This document shows positions 1 to 7,462 of a stretch of 53,091 bases of DNA, piece by piece. Source of the stretch: Dehalococcoidia bacterium (GTDB lineage Bacteria > Chloroflexota > Dehalococcoidia > Lucifugimonadales > SHYT01); the NCBI GenBank assembly GCA_009693045.1, contig SHXZ01000003.1, forward strand, positions 1 to 53,091, in the 5' to 3' direction. Position 1 is the stretch's first letter; each line of letters starts with the position of its first letter. The notes below the pieces were generated by a model. The model was not told the DNA's origin, did not search any database, and saw only the letters and a list, made by a program, of their open reading frames with translations. Position numbers and translations under genes: made by a program.

Positions 1-399
1 CAAGCCGGCCCCGTGTCAACCTGCTCCTTACTGCCATCCCCCTCTCTACACATAAGCTCATGTGTTCTATCCTAAGACCCGGCGGCCCGTATCCCGCCAC
101 TGCTCGACGTTGCCCACATCCCAGGAGCCGCCCAGGACCGGATTCGTTCCTTCACATTCTGCAAACGAAAACGAACACGTAAAAAACAATGATTCGCTGC
201 GCACGGCGACGCGGTCGCACGAAAGGGCTGCCATAAATGCGCCGAAACCAGCAATTCAACTCGAGGCCGATGAGCCCGGCGTCCCAGGACGTGTGACCTC
301 ACCTCTTTGCGCTGCGCGTGTCCAGCGCTGGCGCCAGAACACCACGAGGATGTCGACGGGGATGGCGACGATGACCGCCCCTCGCGCTCCCCGCCCACG
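1..399. other. intergenic stretch with no supported gene
   Basis: I see no credible gene here. The open frames on both strands are short and lack a ribosome binding site. A minus-strand frame at about 240-345 reads like a short hydrophobic stretch followed by basic residues and might be the tail of a lost membrane protein, but I cannot assign it. The segment ends at a terminator hairpin belonging to the minus-strand gene downstream. Confidence 0.5.
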
Positions 400-441
400 A
401 AAAGGCTGGAGGGGCGGGGACGTTCGTCCCTGCCCCTCCAG
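400..441 (-). terminator. Rho-independent terminator of the TPP enzyme gene
   Basis: A 16-bp stem (arms 406-421 and 426-441, one mismatch) closes a 4-base loop (GTTC). Read on the minus strand it is followed by CCTTTT. It lies about 57 bases after the stop of the minus-strand thiamine-diphosphate enzyme, which is the expected place for its terminator. Confidence 0.75.
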
Positions 442-497
442 CTGCCGAGCTTGCTTGTTGGTTCCCCTTGCCAGGCCAGCGCCTGGCGAGCTCCAGA

Positions 498-2165
498 CTA
501 GTACTGCATCCGCTGGGTGCGGCTGGTCATCCAGGTGTACGCCTGCTCCTTGCGGCGCTGCCGCTTGTCAATGACCACGTTCAGAAGCGAGGGCTTGTGA
601 GCCGAGAGCGCCTTCTCCAGCGCGGGCCGGACCTGGTCGAGCCGCTCAATGAAGTACCCGTCGCCGCCGAACGCCTCCATCACCTTGTCGTAGTGGATGC
701 CTTCGGGCTGCTCGGGGCTCTCCAAACGGGTGCCCAGCTCAGCGTGCCCCGGCCCGCCGACCGAGACGTTGTTCGCCACCACGTAGATGATCGGCAGGTT
801 GTAACGGGCGGCCGTCTCCACCTCAAACCCGTTCCAGCCAAAGGCGTAGTCCCCGTTGAACGAGAAGACCTGCTTGCCCGGCCGCGCCACCTGCATCCCA
901 ATAGCGTAGGGCGTGGAGACTCCCATGCAGCCGCTCTCGCCCGCGTCAATGCGGTGCCGCGGCAGGTAGTTGGGAACCATGACACGCGAGAGGGCCATGG
1001 TGTTCTCGCCGTCGGCGGTCACGGTCGCGTCGCGCGCCATCATCTTGGTCATCTCGCGGTACATCGCGTACATGTTCATCGGCGCATCGTTGGAGTTCAC
1101 CATGGGCGCAATGCTGTCCGAGTTCTTCTCCTTCTCGGTCTCCAGCGCCTGGAGCCACGGCGTCTCAATAGGCCGCCTGACCCGGCCGATCTCCTCAAGC
1201 ATCTGGCCGAAGACCGCCTTGCCGTCGCCCACCAGGCCAACGTCCACGCCGTGGCCGTTGCCGATCTCGCTCGGATCAATGTCAAGCTGGACGACCTTCA
1301 CGTCGGGCGAGAAGCGCGGCGCGGAGAGGAAGTGAAAGATCCAGTTGGAGCGCGCGCCGGCCAGGATCACCAGATCGGCGTTCTGGAGCGCGTAAGTCCT
1401 TGCGCCCTGAGCGTTCAGCGCGTGGTCGTCCGGTACAACGCCCTTGCCCATGGGCGATGGTACGAACGGAATCTGCATCCGGTCAACGAACTGCCGGATC
1501 TCGTCCTGGGCCTCCGACCATGCCATGCCCTTGCCAATGAGCAGCAGCGGACGCTGGGCCTTGGAGATCGCCTCCACGGCCCTCTTCACGGACTGCGGGT
1601 CGGCCATGGGCCTCGGGGCGGCCTCCACCGCCGGGAAGTACTTCACCTGCTCCTCATCCACCGAGCCGGCGATCACGTTGGCCGGCATGTCCAGATAGAC
1701 CGGCCCGGGGCGGCCGTGCATGATCTTTCGGACGGCCTGGTTGACGTAGTACGGGACGTGGCGCGGGTCCTCTATGGAGGCCGTCCACTTGCAGAAGGGC
1801 GCCGCGGTCTCCACCTGAGGCGCTTCCTGGAAGTCGCCCTGAAAGCGCCGGGCGCGGTCGCCGTTGCCGCCGATGAGGAGCAACGGGAGACAGCCCGACC
1901 AGGCCGTCATCAGGCCGGTGATGGCGTTGGTCATCGCGGGGCCGGAAGGAACGATGCCGACGCCGACCTTCTTGGTCGCGTAGGCGTACGCCTGGGCCGC
2001 CAGCGCCGTCGCCTGCTCATGCCGGAAGCTGTACGTCTTCATCCCCGCGGGCTTCGTGGCGCTGGCAATCGGCCCCATTGGGTCGCCGGGCAGGTTGAAG
2101 ATCGTGTCCACGCCCTCAATCTTCAACGCCTTGGCAAGGATCTCGCCGCCAGTCACTTTTGCCAT
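498..2165 (-). CDS. thiamine diphosphate-dependent enzyme, oxalyl-CoA decarboxylase / 2-hydroxyacyl-CoA lyase-like
   Basis: This is a 555-residue cytoplasmic enzyme of the acetolactate synthase superfamily. The N-terminal pyrimidine-binding domain has the catalytic glutamate in FRHEQA (Glu50). The C-terminal domain has the ThDP/Mg motif starting GDYAFGWNGFEVET and ending in NN at about residues 438-466. The GFEVETAARYNLP run is closest in style to oxalyl-CoA decarboxylases, and a remnant of the usual partner, a family III CoA-transferase, lies just upstream in the same direction. I chose the ATG at 2165 because an AGGAGG sits 9 bases before it; the frame stays open 19 codons further upstream without a better site. 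Substrate is unproven: oxalyl-CoA decarboxylase, 2-hydroxyacyl-CoA lyase or another acyl-CoA/2-ketoacid carboligase are all possible. Confidence 0.85.
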   Translation of the reverse strand: MAKVTGGEILAKALKIEGVDTIFNLPGDPMGPIASATKPAGMKTYSFRHEQATALAAQAYAYATKKVGVGIVPSGPAMTNAITGLMTAWSGCLPLLLIGGNGDRARRFQGDFQEAPQVETAAPFCKWTASIEDPRHVPYYVNQAVRKIMHGRPGPVYLDMPANVIAGSVDEEQVKYFPAVEAAPRPMADPQSVKRAVEAISKAQRPLLLIGKGMAWSEAQDEIRQFVDRMQIPFVPSPMGKGVVPDDHALNAQGARTYALQNADLVILAGARSNWIFHFLSAPRFSPDVKVVQLDIDPSEIGNGHGVDVGLVGDGKAVFGQMLEEIGRVRRPIETPWLQALETEKEKNSDSIAPMVNSNDAPMNMYAMYREMTKMMARDATVTADGENTMALSRVMVPNYLPRHRIDAGESGCMGVSTPYAIGMQVARPGKQVFSFNGDYAFGWNGFEVETAARYNLPIIYVVANNVSVGGPGHAELGTRLESPEQPEGIHYDKVMEAFGGDGYFIERLDQVRPALEKALSAHKPSLLNVVIDKRQRRKEQAYTWMTSRTQRMQY

Positions 2166-2357
2166 GCTGTATGCCCTCCTCTTTCTGTTGTCGGCCCCGC
2201 GATTCGCGGGTGACAGCCTCAACCGTTGGTTGACCTTCTGGCAAGTGCGCCTTCTATCCCTCTCTGCGCTCCCTCCTCACTCAAACCCTCTCTCCAAGAG
2301 AAGAAGGGCTTGTGTTCGAACCAACCTAGTCTCAGGGCATCACCCTAGAGCAAGGCT

Positions 2358-2723
2358 TCAGGCGATGTACCCCTCGGCGTAGCCCTGGGTGATCTCGTCG
2401 TCGGTCAGCTTGAGGATATCCTTGAAGACGTAGTCGTTGTGCTCGCCCAGCATCGGCGCGGGCTTAAGCTCAATGGGCGTCTCCGAGAGTGTGAACGGCA
2501 GCGCGTTGTAGTGGCTCTTCCCCACCTCCGGGTGGTCGACCTCCCGGTAGTGATCGCGCGCCTTGAGCTGCGGGTCGTTTTCCAACAGGTCCTTCGGGCT
2601 CTGAACAACGCCCGCGGCCACGCCCGCCTTCTGGAGCCGCAACATCACGTCGTGGGCATCCTTGTCCTTCGTCCACGCCGCAATGACAAGGCACGCTTCC
2701 CTAGTGGGACTCCCATACCTCAC
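2358..2723 (-). pseudogene. C-terminal remnant of a family III CoA-transferase (CaiB/BaiF/Frc type)
   Basis: The last ~108 residues, from IAAWTKDKDAHDVM onward, read as the C-terminal end of a CaiB/BaiF family CoA-transferase (the GVAAGVVQSPKDLLENDPQL run and the later GEHND turn are typical). Family members are about 400 residues, so roughly the first 290, including the catalytic aspartate region, are missing. The dozen residues before IAAW do not fit the family, and the 380 bases upstream hold no recognisable continuation, so this is a deletion remnant rather than a frameshift. It precedes the ThDP enzyme in the same orientation, which is the common frc-oxc gene order. A short expressed protein is possible but no ribosome binding site supports it. 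Confidence 0.75.
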
Positions 2724-3110
2724 TTCTTCTGGTTGCTGCCCATTGCACCACGCAGCGCAGCACCTGTCAACCAGCGTTGCACGACTTTACGCGGAAAACT
2801 GGAAAAGTTCGACTGTGACACTGTTCACAATCCAGTTAAAATTACGATAATCGTATAGAACAGCCGCCTCCTGTTGTTTATCGAACCCCTCCAGCCCCTA
2901 CCATCCCGTCAATGCCCGATTCAGATGCAGATTCCATTCGTCGAGAGTCCCTTACATCTGGGAATGTGCTTCTTCCCAGGATGAACAACGCAGCGCTACC
3001 GCAAGCCTAGCCAGGCGCAGAGTCACCGCGTATCATGATTGGGCTTCCAGAACATTGCCAGGCATGCAAGCCTGGAACGGTCTGAGCCAATAGAGAGAAA
3101 GGGAGGATAC
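2724..3110. other. intergenic stretch where a CoA-transferase N-terminus would be expected
   Basis: No gene is visible in about 390 bases. The 2780-2870 part is AT-richer than its surroundings. It separates the CoA-transferase remnant from the DinB-like gene and probably contains the scar of the deletion that removed the transferase N-terminus. Confidence 0.5.
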
Positions 3111-3569
3111 ATGGCGCTCAAGGACGACCTGCTCAAGCAACTTGACGAGGGATACCCTGCCTTCAAGCAGACCTTCGCCGGCCTCACCGACGAGCAGATG
3201 AACCGAATCTTCTTGGGAACGTGGAGCGTTAAGGACCTGTTGTCCCACGTTGCCGGATGGCATTTTGAGATGGGCAAGGGCCTGGAGCGCGTCGGGCAAG
3301 GACAACGGCCCACGCCCGAGGGCGTGGACTACTCAAACGGCGACACGTGGAACGCCAAGTTCGCGACTGACAAGAAGCCGCTGACCCCGAAGCACATGGT
3401 CGCGGAGCTTGATGCTTCCTTCGCCGCGTACCGCAAAGCCGCTGCATCGATTCCCGACGCGCGGTACGAGCCGGGGCGCACCGTGGACCGGATGATCCAC
3501 ACCAACGCCATCGACCACTACAAGGAGCACGGCAAGCAGATCCAAGACTGGCGCAAAACGCTCCGATAG
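3111..3569 (+). CDS. DinB-like / DfsB-type four-helix bundle protein
   Basis: A 152-residue soluble protein. The amphipathic helices and the spaced histidines (in LLSHVAGWH near residues 44-49 and in DHYKEH near the C-terminus) are the pattern of the DinB/YfiT superfamily, where three histidines or carboxylates bind a divalent metal. Members include thiol-dependent transferases and many proteins of unknown role, so a reaction cannot be given. The ATG at 3111 follows AGGGAGGA at a spacing of about 6; an upstream in-frame ATG (3039) has no such signal. The gene is followed by a perfect 24-bp hairpin and is probably monocistronic. Confidence 0.7.
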   Translation: MALKDDLLKQLDEGYPAFKQTFAGLTDEQMNRIFLGTWSVKDLLSHVAGWHFEMGKGLERVGQGQRPTPEGVDYSNGDTWNAKFATDKKPLTPKHMVAELDASFAAYRKAAASIPDARYEPGRTVDRMIHTNAIDHYKEHGKQIQDWRKTLR

Positions 3570-3588
3570 CGTTCCTGTCCTCGGAACC

Positions 3589-3639
3589 CCGGAGACCACA
3601 GAGAGGCGGGCCAGTGGCCCGCCTCTCTGTGGTCTCCGG
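3589..3639. terminator. perfect 24-bp hairpin after the DinB-like gene
   Basis: Arms 3589-3612 and 3616-3639 are exact reverse complements separated by a 3-base loop (AGT). It starts 20 bases after the DinB-like stop. No T-run follows on either strand, so it is an unusually strong but non-canonical terminator; a role as a bidirectional RNA-end stabiliser is equally possible. Confidence 0.65.
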
Positions 3640-3712
3640 CGCACTGCGCCGCCTCGGCTGCCGTGCTACACTGCCGCCGTCCAGACTATTCCACGTGATA
3701 GGAGGCGCAGCC

Positions 3713-4036
3713 ATGACCACGCAGCCCGCCAACCGGCCCGCCTGGGAAGACCTCACCCCCCACTTCGGCGAGTTAACCCGCGACGTGCTCTTCGGCGACG
3801 TTTGGGAGCGCCCCGGCCTGTCCAAACGCGACCGGAGCCTCATCACCGTCGCCGCCCTCACCGTCCTCTACCGCACCGACCAGCTCCGCGGCCACATCGG
3901 GCGGGCCCTGGACAACGGCGTCACCCAACAGGAGCTTGGCGAGCTGTTCCAACACCTGGCCTTCTACGGTGGCTGGCCCGTGGCGGTCAACGCCTTCACC
4001 GTGGGCAAGCAGGTGTTTGACCAGCGCAAGGCCTAG
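3713..4036 (+). CDS. carboxymuconolactone decarboxylase family protein
   Basis: A 107-residue helical protein matching the carboxymuconolactone decarboxylase (CMD) fold: RDRSLITVAALTVLYRTDQLRGHIGRALDNG followed by a GV(T)xxELxELFxHLAFYGGWP segment. The CxxC pair that AhpD-type peroxidases use is absent, so it resembles PcaC-like decarboxylases rather than the alkylhydroperoxidases. The ATG at 3713 follows AGGAGG at a spacing of about 8; the longer open frame runs through the upstream hairpin and is not real. Physiological substrate is unknown; the gene stands alone between the DinB-like and monooxygenase genes on the same strand. Confidence 0.8.
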   Translation: MTTQPANRPAWEDLTPHFGELTRDVLFGDVWERPGLSKRDRSLITVAALTVLYRTDQLRGHIGRALDNGVTQQELGELFQHLAFYGGWPVAVNAFTVGKQVFDQRKA

Positions 4037-4413
4037 ACCCCGCCACCTGACCGGCAGACATCGGGCGCTCCCGCCGGAGCCTTCTGCCACGCGCTGACGC
4101 CAAGAGACCCCGCCGCGAGCAAGGCCGATAACGCCGTCTCGTAACCGACTCGGCTTGTGAAAGGGTGAACAACGTTCGCCTCGCAAACCGCCGACGAACT
4201 CCGCGTCCTATTGCTTGACACTGTGTAGCATCCTCACGTAGGCTACGCCCGACGCTGCGAGGCGCGGAATCACGACGTTTCCAAGAAGCACAACGAGCCA
4301 AGTCCCCTAAAGCGTCTGCACCGCCGGAACGTTGGTCCACCGCCGCGAAGCGGAGCGGCGAGCCGCAACGATGCGGTTGGACACGCTAGGCCGGAGAAAG
4401 AGGAGAGAGCCAA
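4037..4413. other. intergenic region carrying a candidate promoter for the monooxygenase gene
   Basis: No gene is visible in these 377 bases. The only structured element I can support is the TTGACA/TAGGCT promoter pair at 4215-4244. Minus-strand open frames here start without ribosome binding sites and appear to be shadows. Confidence 0.5.
4215..4244 (+). promoter_or_regulatory. candidate sigma70-type promoter
   Basis: A consensus -35 box TTGACA (4215-4220) is followed after 18 bases by TAGGCT (4239-4244), which keeps the conserved T, A and final T of a -10 box. It lies about 170 bases before the luciferase-like monooxygenase start. Seen only as sequence; a long leader would result. Confidence 0.4.
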
Positions 4414-5679
4414 ATGTTCATCATGAGGTTCACCGAGCGCCCTTATATGGACTACAAGGAAGAGGATGTTCGCGGCAGCTACAGAAGCGCCGTCCGGTTG
4501 ACATTCTCCAACAAGAACTTTGATCCGGACATCGGCGCCCGCGAGTACAACCGCTTTCTGGACGAGTACGAGTACTCCGATGAAGTTGGCTTTGACGGGC
4601 TGATGCTCAACGAGCACCACAACACGCCCACCTGCATGGGCGCAACGATGAACATTGAAGCGGGCATCCTGGCGCGCATCACCAAGAAGGCCAAGATTGT
4701 CCTGCTGGGCAACCCGCTGCCCATTCTGGACAACCCCATCCGCCTGGCGGAAGAGATGGCCATGATTGACATGATCTCCCGCGGGCGCCTCGTCTCCGGT
4801 TTCGTCCGAGGGACCGGCGTGGAGAGCCTGGCGACCAACGTCCCGCCGGTGTTCAACCGAGAGCGCTTTGAAGAAGCCCACGACCTCATCGTCAAGATAT
4901 GGACCACGCCGGGACCGTTCCGGTGGGAGGGCAAGCACCTTCAGTTCCGCGTGGTCAACCCCTTTGAGCGCGTCAAGCAGAAGCCCCACCCACAGGTCTG
5001 GATCCCCGGCGTCAGCAGCGTGGAGTCCATCATCTTCTGCGCCAAGCACCACTACCCGTACATTTTCTTGGAGACGGACCGGAACCAGCAGGCTGACCTC
5101 ATGAAGCTCTACGATGAGAGCGCGGCCGAGCAGGGGTACAAACCAGGGCCGCAAAACTTCGGCTACCTGATTCGCACGATGGTGGCCGACACCAACGAAC
5201 AGGCGCAGGAGATCGCCAAGGGGTTCATGGTGGGCAATGCGGGGGTCGGGCGGCTCCCCATGCCCACGGAGTTCATGAACCCCGTCGGGTACAACAGCCG
5301 CGACGCCCGCACTAAGCGCATGCAGGCAGCCATCCGGCGCGACCGTTTCTTCGGCGGCACCGACTCGGCCCAATACGAAGACATCCTGAAGAACGACCGG
5401 TACATCGTGGGCGACCCCAAAACGGCCATCCAGAAGTACCGGACCATGCTGGAGACAACCCGCGTCGGCATCCTAGGCCCCTGGACGAACGACGGGGACA
5501 TTGGCTTCGATGACTCCATGCGCTGCATCAAACTCATGGGACAAGAGGTGATTCCGGCGCTTCGCGAGATCGCGAAGGAACTGGCCCTGCCTGGGCCGTT
5601 TGAGACGAACGACGGCACCGGGTATAACCCGGCGTCGTGGAAGAACTTCAAGGCGGGCATTGACCCCTTCGCTAAGTAA
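4414..5679 (+). CDS. LLM-class flavin-dependent oxidoreductase (luciferase-like monooxygenase)
   Basis: A 421-residue TIM-barrel protein of the bacterial luciferase-like family. Family hallmarks are visible: the EYSDEVGFDGLMLNEHH segment at about residues 50-70, the LLGNPLPILDNPIRLAEE strand-helix, the MIDMISRGRLVSGFVRGTG substrate/flavin loop, and the PHPQVWIPG strand. Such enzymes use reduced FMN (or F420 in some subgroups) supplied by a separate reductase; a flavin reductase gene lies far away near 50.1 kb and may be unrelated. The ATG at 4414 follows GAGGAG. Members often oxidise alkanes, sulfonates or other recalcitrant organics and are numerous in Chloroflexota, but this one's substrate cannot be read from sequence. 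Confidence 0.88.
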   Translation: MFIMRFTERPYMDYKEEDVRGSYRSAVRLTFSNKNFDPDIGAREYNRFLDEYEYSDEVGFDGLMLNEHHNTPTCMGATMNIEAGILARITKKAKIVLLGNPLPILDNPIRLAEEMAMIDMISRGRLVSGFVRGTGVESLATNVPPVFNRERFEEAHDLIVKIWTTPGPFRWEGKHLQFRVVNPFERVKQKPHPQVWIPGVSSVESIIFCAKHHYPYIFLETDRNQQADLMKLYDESAAEQGYKPGPQNFGYLIRTMVADTNEQAQEIAKGFMVGNAGVGRLPMPTEFMNPVGYNSRDARTKRMQAAIRRDRFFGGTDSAQYEDILKNDRYIVGDPKTAIQKYRTMLETTRVGILGPWTNDGDIGFDDSMRCIKLMGQEVIPALREIAKELALPGPFETNDGTGYNPASWKNFKAGIDPFAK

Positions 5680-5707
5680 CGCGCGCCCGCTGGCCTGTCA
5701 CCCAACC

Positions 5708-5732
5708 GTAGGGGCGCGGCTGCGCACCCCTA
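5708..5732. repeat. degenerate member of the GTAGGGGC palindrome family
   Basis: GTAGGGGCGC followed by an imperfect complementary arm ending ACCCCTAT, just after the monooxygenase stop. It matches the dispersed palindromes found at about 18.7, 20.8, 45.0, 46.1 and 48.4 kb. The second arm is damaged here. Confidence 0.5.
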
Positions 5733-5754
5733 TTCTTTGCCCCAGACCGGCCCA

Positions 5755-5893
5755 CCTCCGCGAAGGCACGGCGGTCTCCCACACCATCGCGCAGCGGTAC
5801 GTGGAGGCGCAGGCGCGGGGCTGGGGCCGGATGGGCTCGGGCGCGGTCGTCCAGGTACAAGAAGAGTACGCGGGAACGAAGCTGCGGCTGTAA
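5755..5893 (+). pseudogene. 3' tail of an unidentified gene
   Basis: The frame ending at the TAA at 5891-5893 has the strong GC-at-third-position pattern of a real gene and encodes about 45 residues containing SHTIAQRYVEAQARGWGRMG. There is no start codon with a ribosome binding site, and upstream it runs into the palindromic repeat and the monooxygenase gene in another frame. A hairpin terminator follows 20 bases later, as for a gene end. I read it as the surviving C-terminus of a deleted gene, but I do not recognise the family. Confidence 0.4.
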
Positions 5894-5912
5894 ACACTCC
5901 TGCGGCGTACAG

Positions 5913-5954
5913 AGCAGAGGGCTGGACATGACGTGTCCAGCCCTCTGCTGTTTT
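5913..5954 (+). terminator. Rho-independent terminator
   Basis: Perfect 16-bp stem (arms 5913-5928 and 5934-5949) with a 5-base loop, followed on the plus strand by GTTTT. It is placed to end transcription from the monooxygenase or from the unidentified gene tail. It also resembles the hairpin beside tRNA-Asp (6831-6870), and both are followed by the same CTGGCGACCCC sequence. Confidence 0.7.
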
Positions 5955-5958
5955 CAGA

Positions 5959-5975
5959 CTGGCGACCCCAATGGG
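5959..5975. repeat. copy of the tRNA-Asp 3' end (possible attachment-site scar)
   Basis: Seventeen bases starting CTGGCGACCCC match 6881-6897, the 3' end of tRNA-Asp plus flanking bases, with one mismatch. Direct repeats of a tRNA 3' end are what tRNA-targeting integrases leave behind. The two copies bracket about 0.9 kb of gene relics. The neighbouring hairpins are also similar, so an old partial duplication of the tRNA locus is the alternative. Confidence 0.45.
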
Positions 5976-6060
5976 GGTGCGGGGTAGGGAATACTTGTGG
6001 GCGGACCGATGGCAATTGGCGGGGTAAAGGTGGGGCGAGGCCACCTGGATCAGCGGTCTT

Positions 6061-6165
6061 CCCGCTAGCGACCTTCTGCGCTCCTCGTATACCCCCGACC
6101 TGAACCCCGTGGAGCAGGAAGGTGTTCTTCTAGCGCAAGCTGACCTGCCACCGTTGGTGGGCAGA
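6061..6165 (+). pseudogene. possible IS630/Tc1-type transposase fragment
   Basis: The frame around 6088-6120 encodes YTPDLNPVEQE, which matches the [P/S]DLNP[I/V]E motif near the last catalytic residue of IS630-family DDE transposases. Residues on either side do not extend the similarity convincingly, and there is no complete frame. If real, it is a badly decayed insertion sequence inside the 5.96-6.88 kb scar region. Confidence 0.3.
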
Positions 6166-6325
6166 TCTACCTACCTCGAAACAAGTCACGGCTCGCCACC
6201 TGGACCAACCCCAGGCGCCCCCCCCCTCACTGTCTGGAGCCTTCTGATTCTCTTGCTCACCTCTTCTGCCTATTCGTCTAGAATTTGCGGCTAGCCGCTG
6301 CCTCCAGTGCTCATTTAGCTAACCG

Positions 6326-6684
6326 TGCCAGAAGAACGCCCAGGGGAACGATTTCAACCCAACCACCTACAGCGCCTTCAGCTCCTAGCTTCTAGCTGCA
6401 AATGCAACGAACATGGCCTACATGCTTTCGGCCCAACTCGCGGCCATGTCGCTCAACGTCAAGGCTGGATTCGTGTCTCCCACGGCATACGTCTGGACCG
6501 GGTCAAGCTTCATGCCCATCTCAACGCTGATCGCGAACGCAAACACCGAGCTGGGTCTCCACCCCCTAACGCCTGACCCGAGCCAGTACCGGGCGTACCA
6601 GGAATTCCTCAAGAACGCCCTGGACCGGGCAACAACAACCTGAACTTTGTGCAGTCCCAACCTTGCGCGGTCCTCTACCCGTAG
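6326..6684 (+). pseudogene. decayed C-terminal domain of a secreted repeat-type surface protein
   Basis: One frame reads KNAQGNDFNPTTYSAFSS, then a TAG stop (6386-6388), then LLAANATNMAYMLSAQLAAM and onward to a YRAYQEFLKNALDRA segment. This matches a C-terminal domain I know from large bacterial and archaeal Ig-like/fibronectin-type surface proteins, where SSWLLAANATNMAYML is usual, so the TAG is a TGG (Trp) to TAG change. After ALDRA the expected NNNLNFVQ continues only in another frame, showing a single-base indel near 6630; the tail ends at the TAG at 6682-6684. No upstream portion of the protein survives. Assignment rests on recalled motif similarity. Confidence 0.6.
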
Positions 6685-6708
6685 TCGCGGTTATGCCTTG
6701 CTCAATTG

Positions 6709-6769
6709 CCCTGCTCGTCGGTGAGAATCGGTGTTCAGAATAGAAGACAGACACCACCGACGAGCAGGG
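6709..6769. repeat. 15-bp perfect inverted repeat
   Basis: CCCTGCTCGTCGGTG at 6709-6723 is repeated as its exact complement at 6755-6769, with 31 bases between. It lies between the surface-protein relic and tRNA-Asp. It could form a long-looped hairpin or be the residue of inverted element ends; nothing decides between them. Confidence 0.6.
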
Positions 6770-6830
6770 TGGTCCCTCGCAACGCCAACAGTGAGGACAG
6801 GGGCCAACCAACGGGCGAATCCCGCTAGCC

Positions 6831-6870
6831 GAAGAGGGGCCGGACGGCGTAGCCGTCCAGCCCCCTCTTC
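6831..6870 (-). terminator. hairpin downstream of tRNA-Asp
   Basis: Interrupted stem (GAAGAGGGG with CCCCTCTTC, and GGACGG with CCGTCC around a 5-base loop). On the minus strand it starts about 15 bases after the tRNA 3' end, the right place for a tRNA terminator, although no clear T-run follows. Confidence 0.5.
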
Positions 6871-6884
6871 GTGTTGACTTCTGG

Positions 6885-6958
6885 CGACCCCGATGGGATT
6901 CGAACCCACGGTCTCCGCCGTGACAGGGCGGTGTGTTAGGCCGCTACACCACGGGGCC
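6885..6958 (-). tRNA. tRNA-Asp (anticodon GTC)
   Basis: The minus strand folds as a 74-base cloverleaf. The acceptor arm GGCCCCG pairs with CGGGGTC (one G-T pair), and the discriminator base is G. The anticodon stem CCGCC/GGCGG holds the loop CTGTCAC with anticodon GTC. The T arm contains GGTTCGAATCC. CCA is not encoded, so it must be added enzymatically. Part of its 3' end is duplicated at 5959-5975. Confidence 0.95.
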
Positions 6959-7037
6959 GCATGTCCTGGGACAGCGATGCACGCTGCCTGAGCGTTACGC
7001 TCCCGTCTATCCTACCATCGGAGCAGCGACGCGGCAA

Positions 7038-7238
7038 CTATGCCGTTGGTGGCCTTGCCACCACAATGCGCCACGCCTCGTACTCCCGCAGCGTCAGACC
7101 GCCGCAGAGGTACCTCTCTCGCAGTGCCTCCTCGCGGTTCTTTGGCGGCGCGCCCAGGCGGTTAAACGCAGGCACCAAGTACCAGAAGGTCATGGGAATG
7201 ATCCCCAGGATCCCGGCGATGGGCAGAAGCAGGTCCAC
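7038..7238 (-). CDS. small membrane protein with SHOCT-like tail
   Basis: A 66-residue protein: one hydrophobic segment (LLLPIAGILGIIPMTFWYLV, residues 3-22) followed by a basic, helical tail containing REERYLCGG-like and LREYEAW elements reminiscent of short SHOCT oligomerisation motifs. The start is GTG at 7238, supported by a near-perfect AGGAGGTGA 6 bases upstream. It lies after copA on the same strand, separated by a MITE-like repeat, so it may once have been the last gene of the copper operon. Function unknown. Confidence 0.65.
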   Translation of the reverse strand: MDLLLPIAGILGIIPMTFWYLVPAFNRLGAPPKNREEALRERYLCGGLTLREYEAWRIVVARPPTA

Positions 7239-7275
7239 GGCTCACCTCCTGTGCCGGCGCGCCAAGAACAGTGCC

Positions 7276-7462
7276 TAATACCAATTCTGTAATAAGGTGG
7301 CTCAATCTCATCAGTTGGCTTGGTGGGCAAGCTTCCCCTTCCCTTTAGAGCCTGCCCTGAGCGAAACGAAGGGTCACATCGGCGTGGAAGAGCGCCGCGC
7401 GTTACCGTCCACTAGCGGTGATACCTCAAGATGGCCACCACCTTCACGCAGAGTTGGTATAA
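7276..7462. mobile_element. MITE-like repeat, family A, copy 1
   Basis: About 187 bases bounded by inverted ends TACCAATTCTG...AAGGTGG and CCACCTT...CAGAGTTGGTA (17 of 22 positions pair), both flanked by TAA. There is no coding capacity. The interior includes a copy of the 27-bp AGAGCCTGCCCTGAGCGAA-type motif (7347-7372). The right end touches the copA stop codon at 7463-7465. Related ends occur at 27.26, 31.24-31.43 and 40.10-40.32 kb. Confidence 0.6.

Noticed and set aside
468-2213. 581-codon plus-strand open frame opposite the ThDP enzyme
   Set aside because: It has no recognisable domain, is full of Arg/His/Val/Leu runs typical of antisense GC-rich DNA, and the opposite strand is a clear enzyme.
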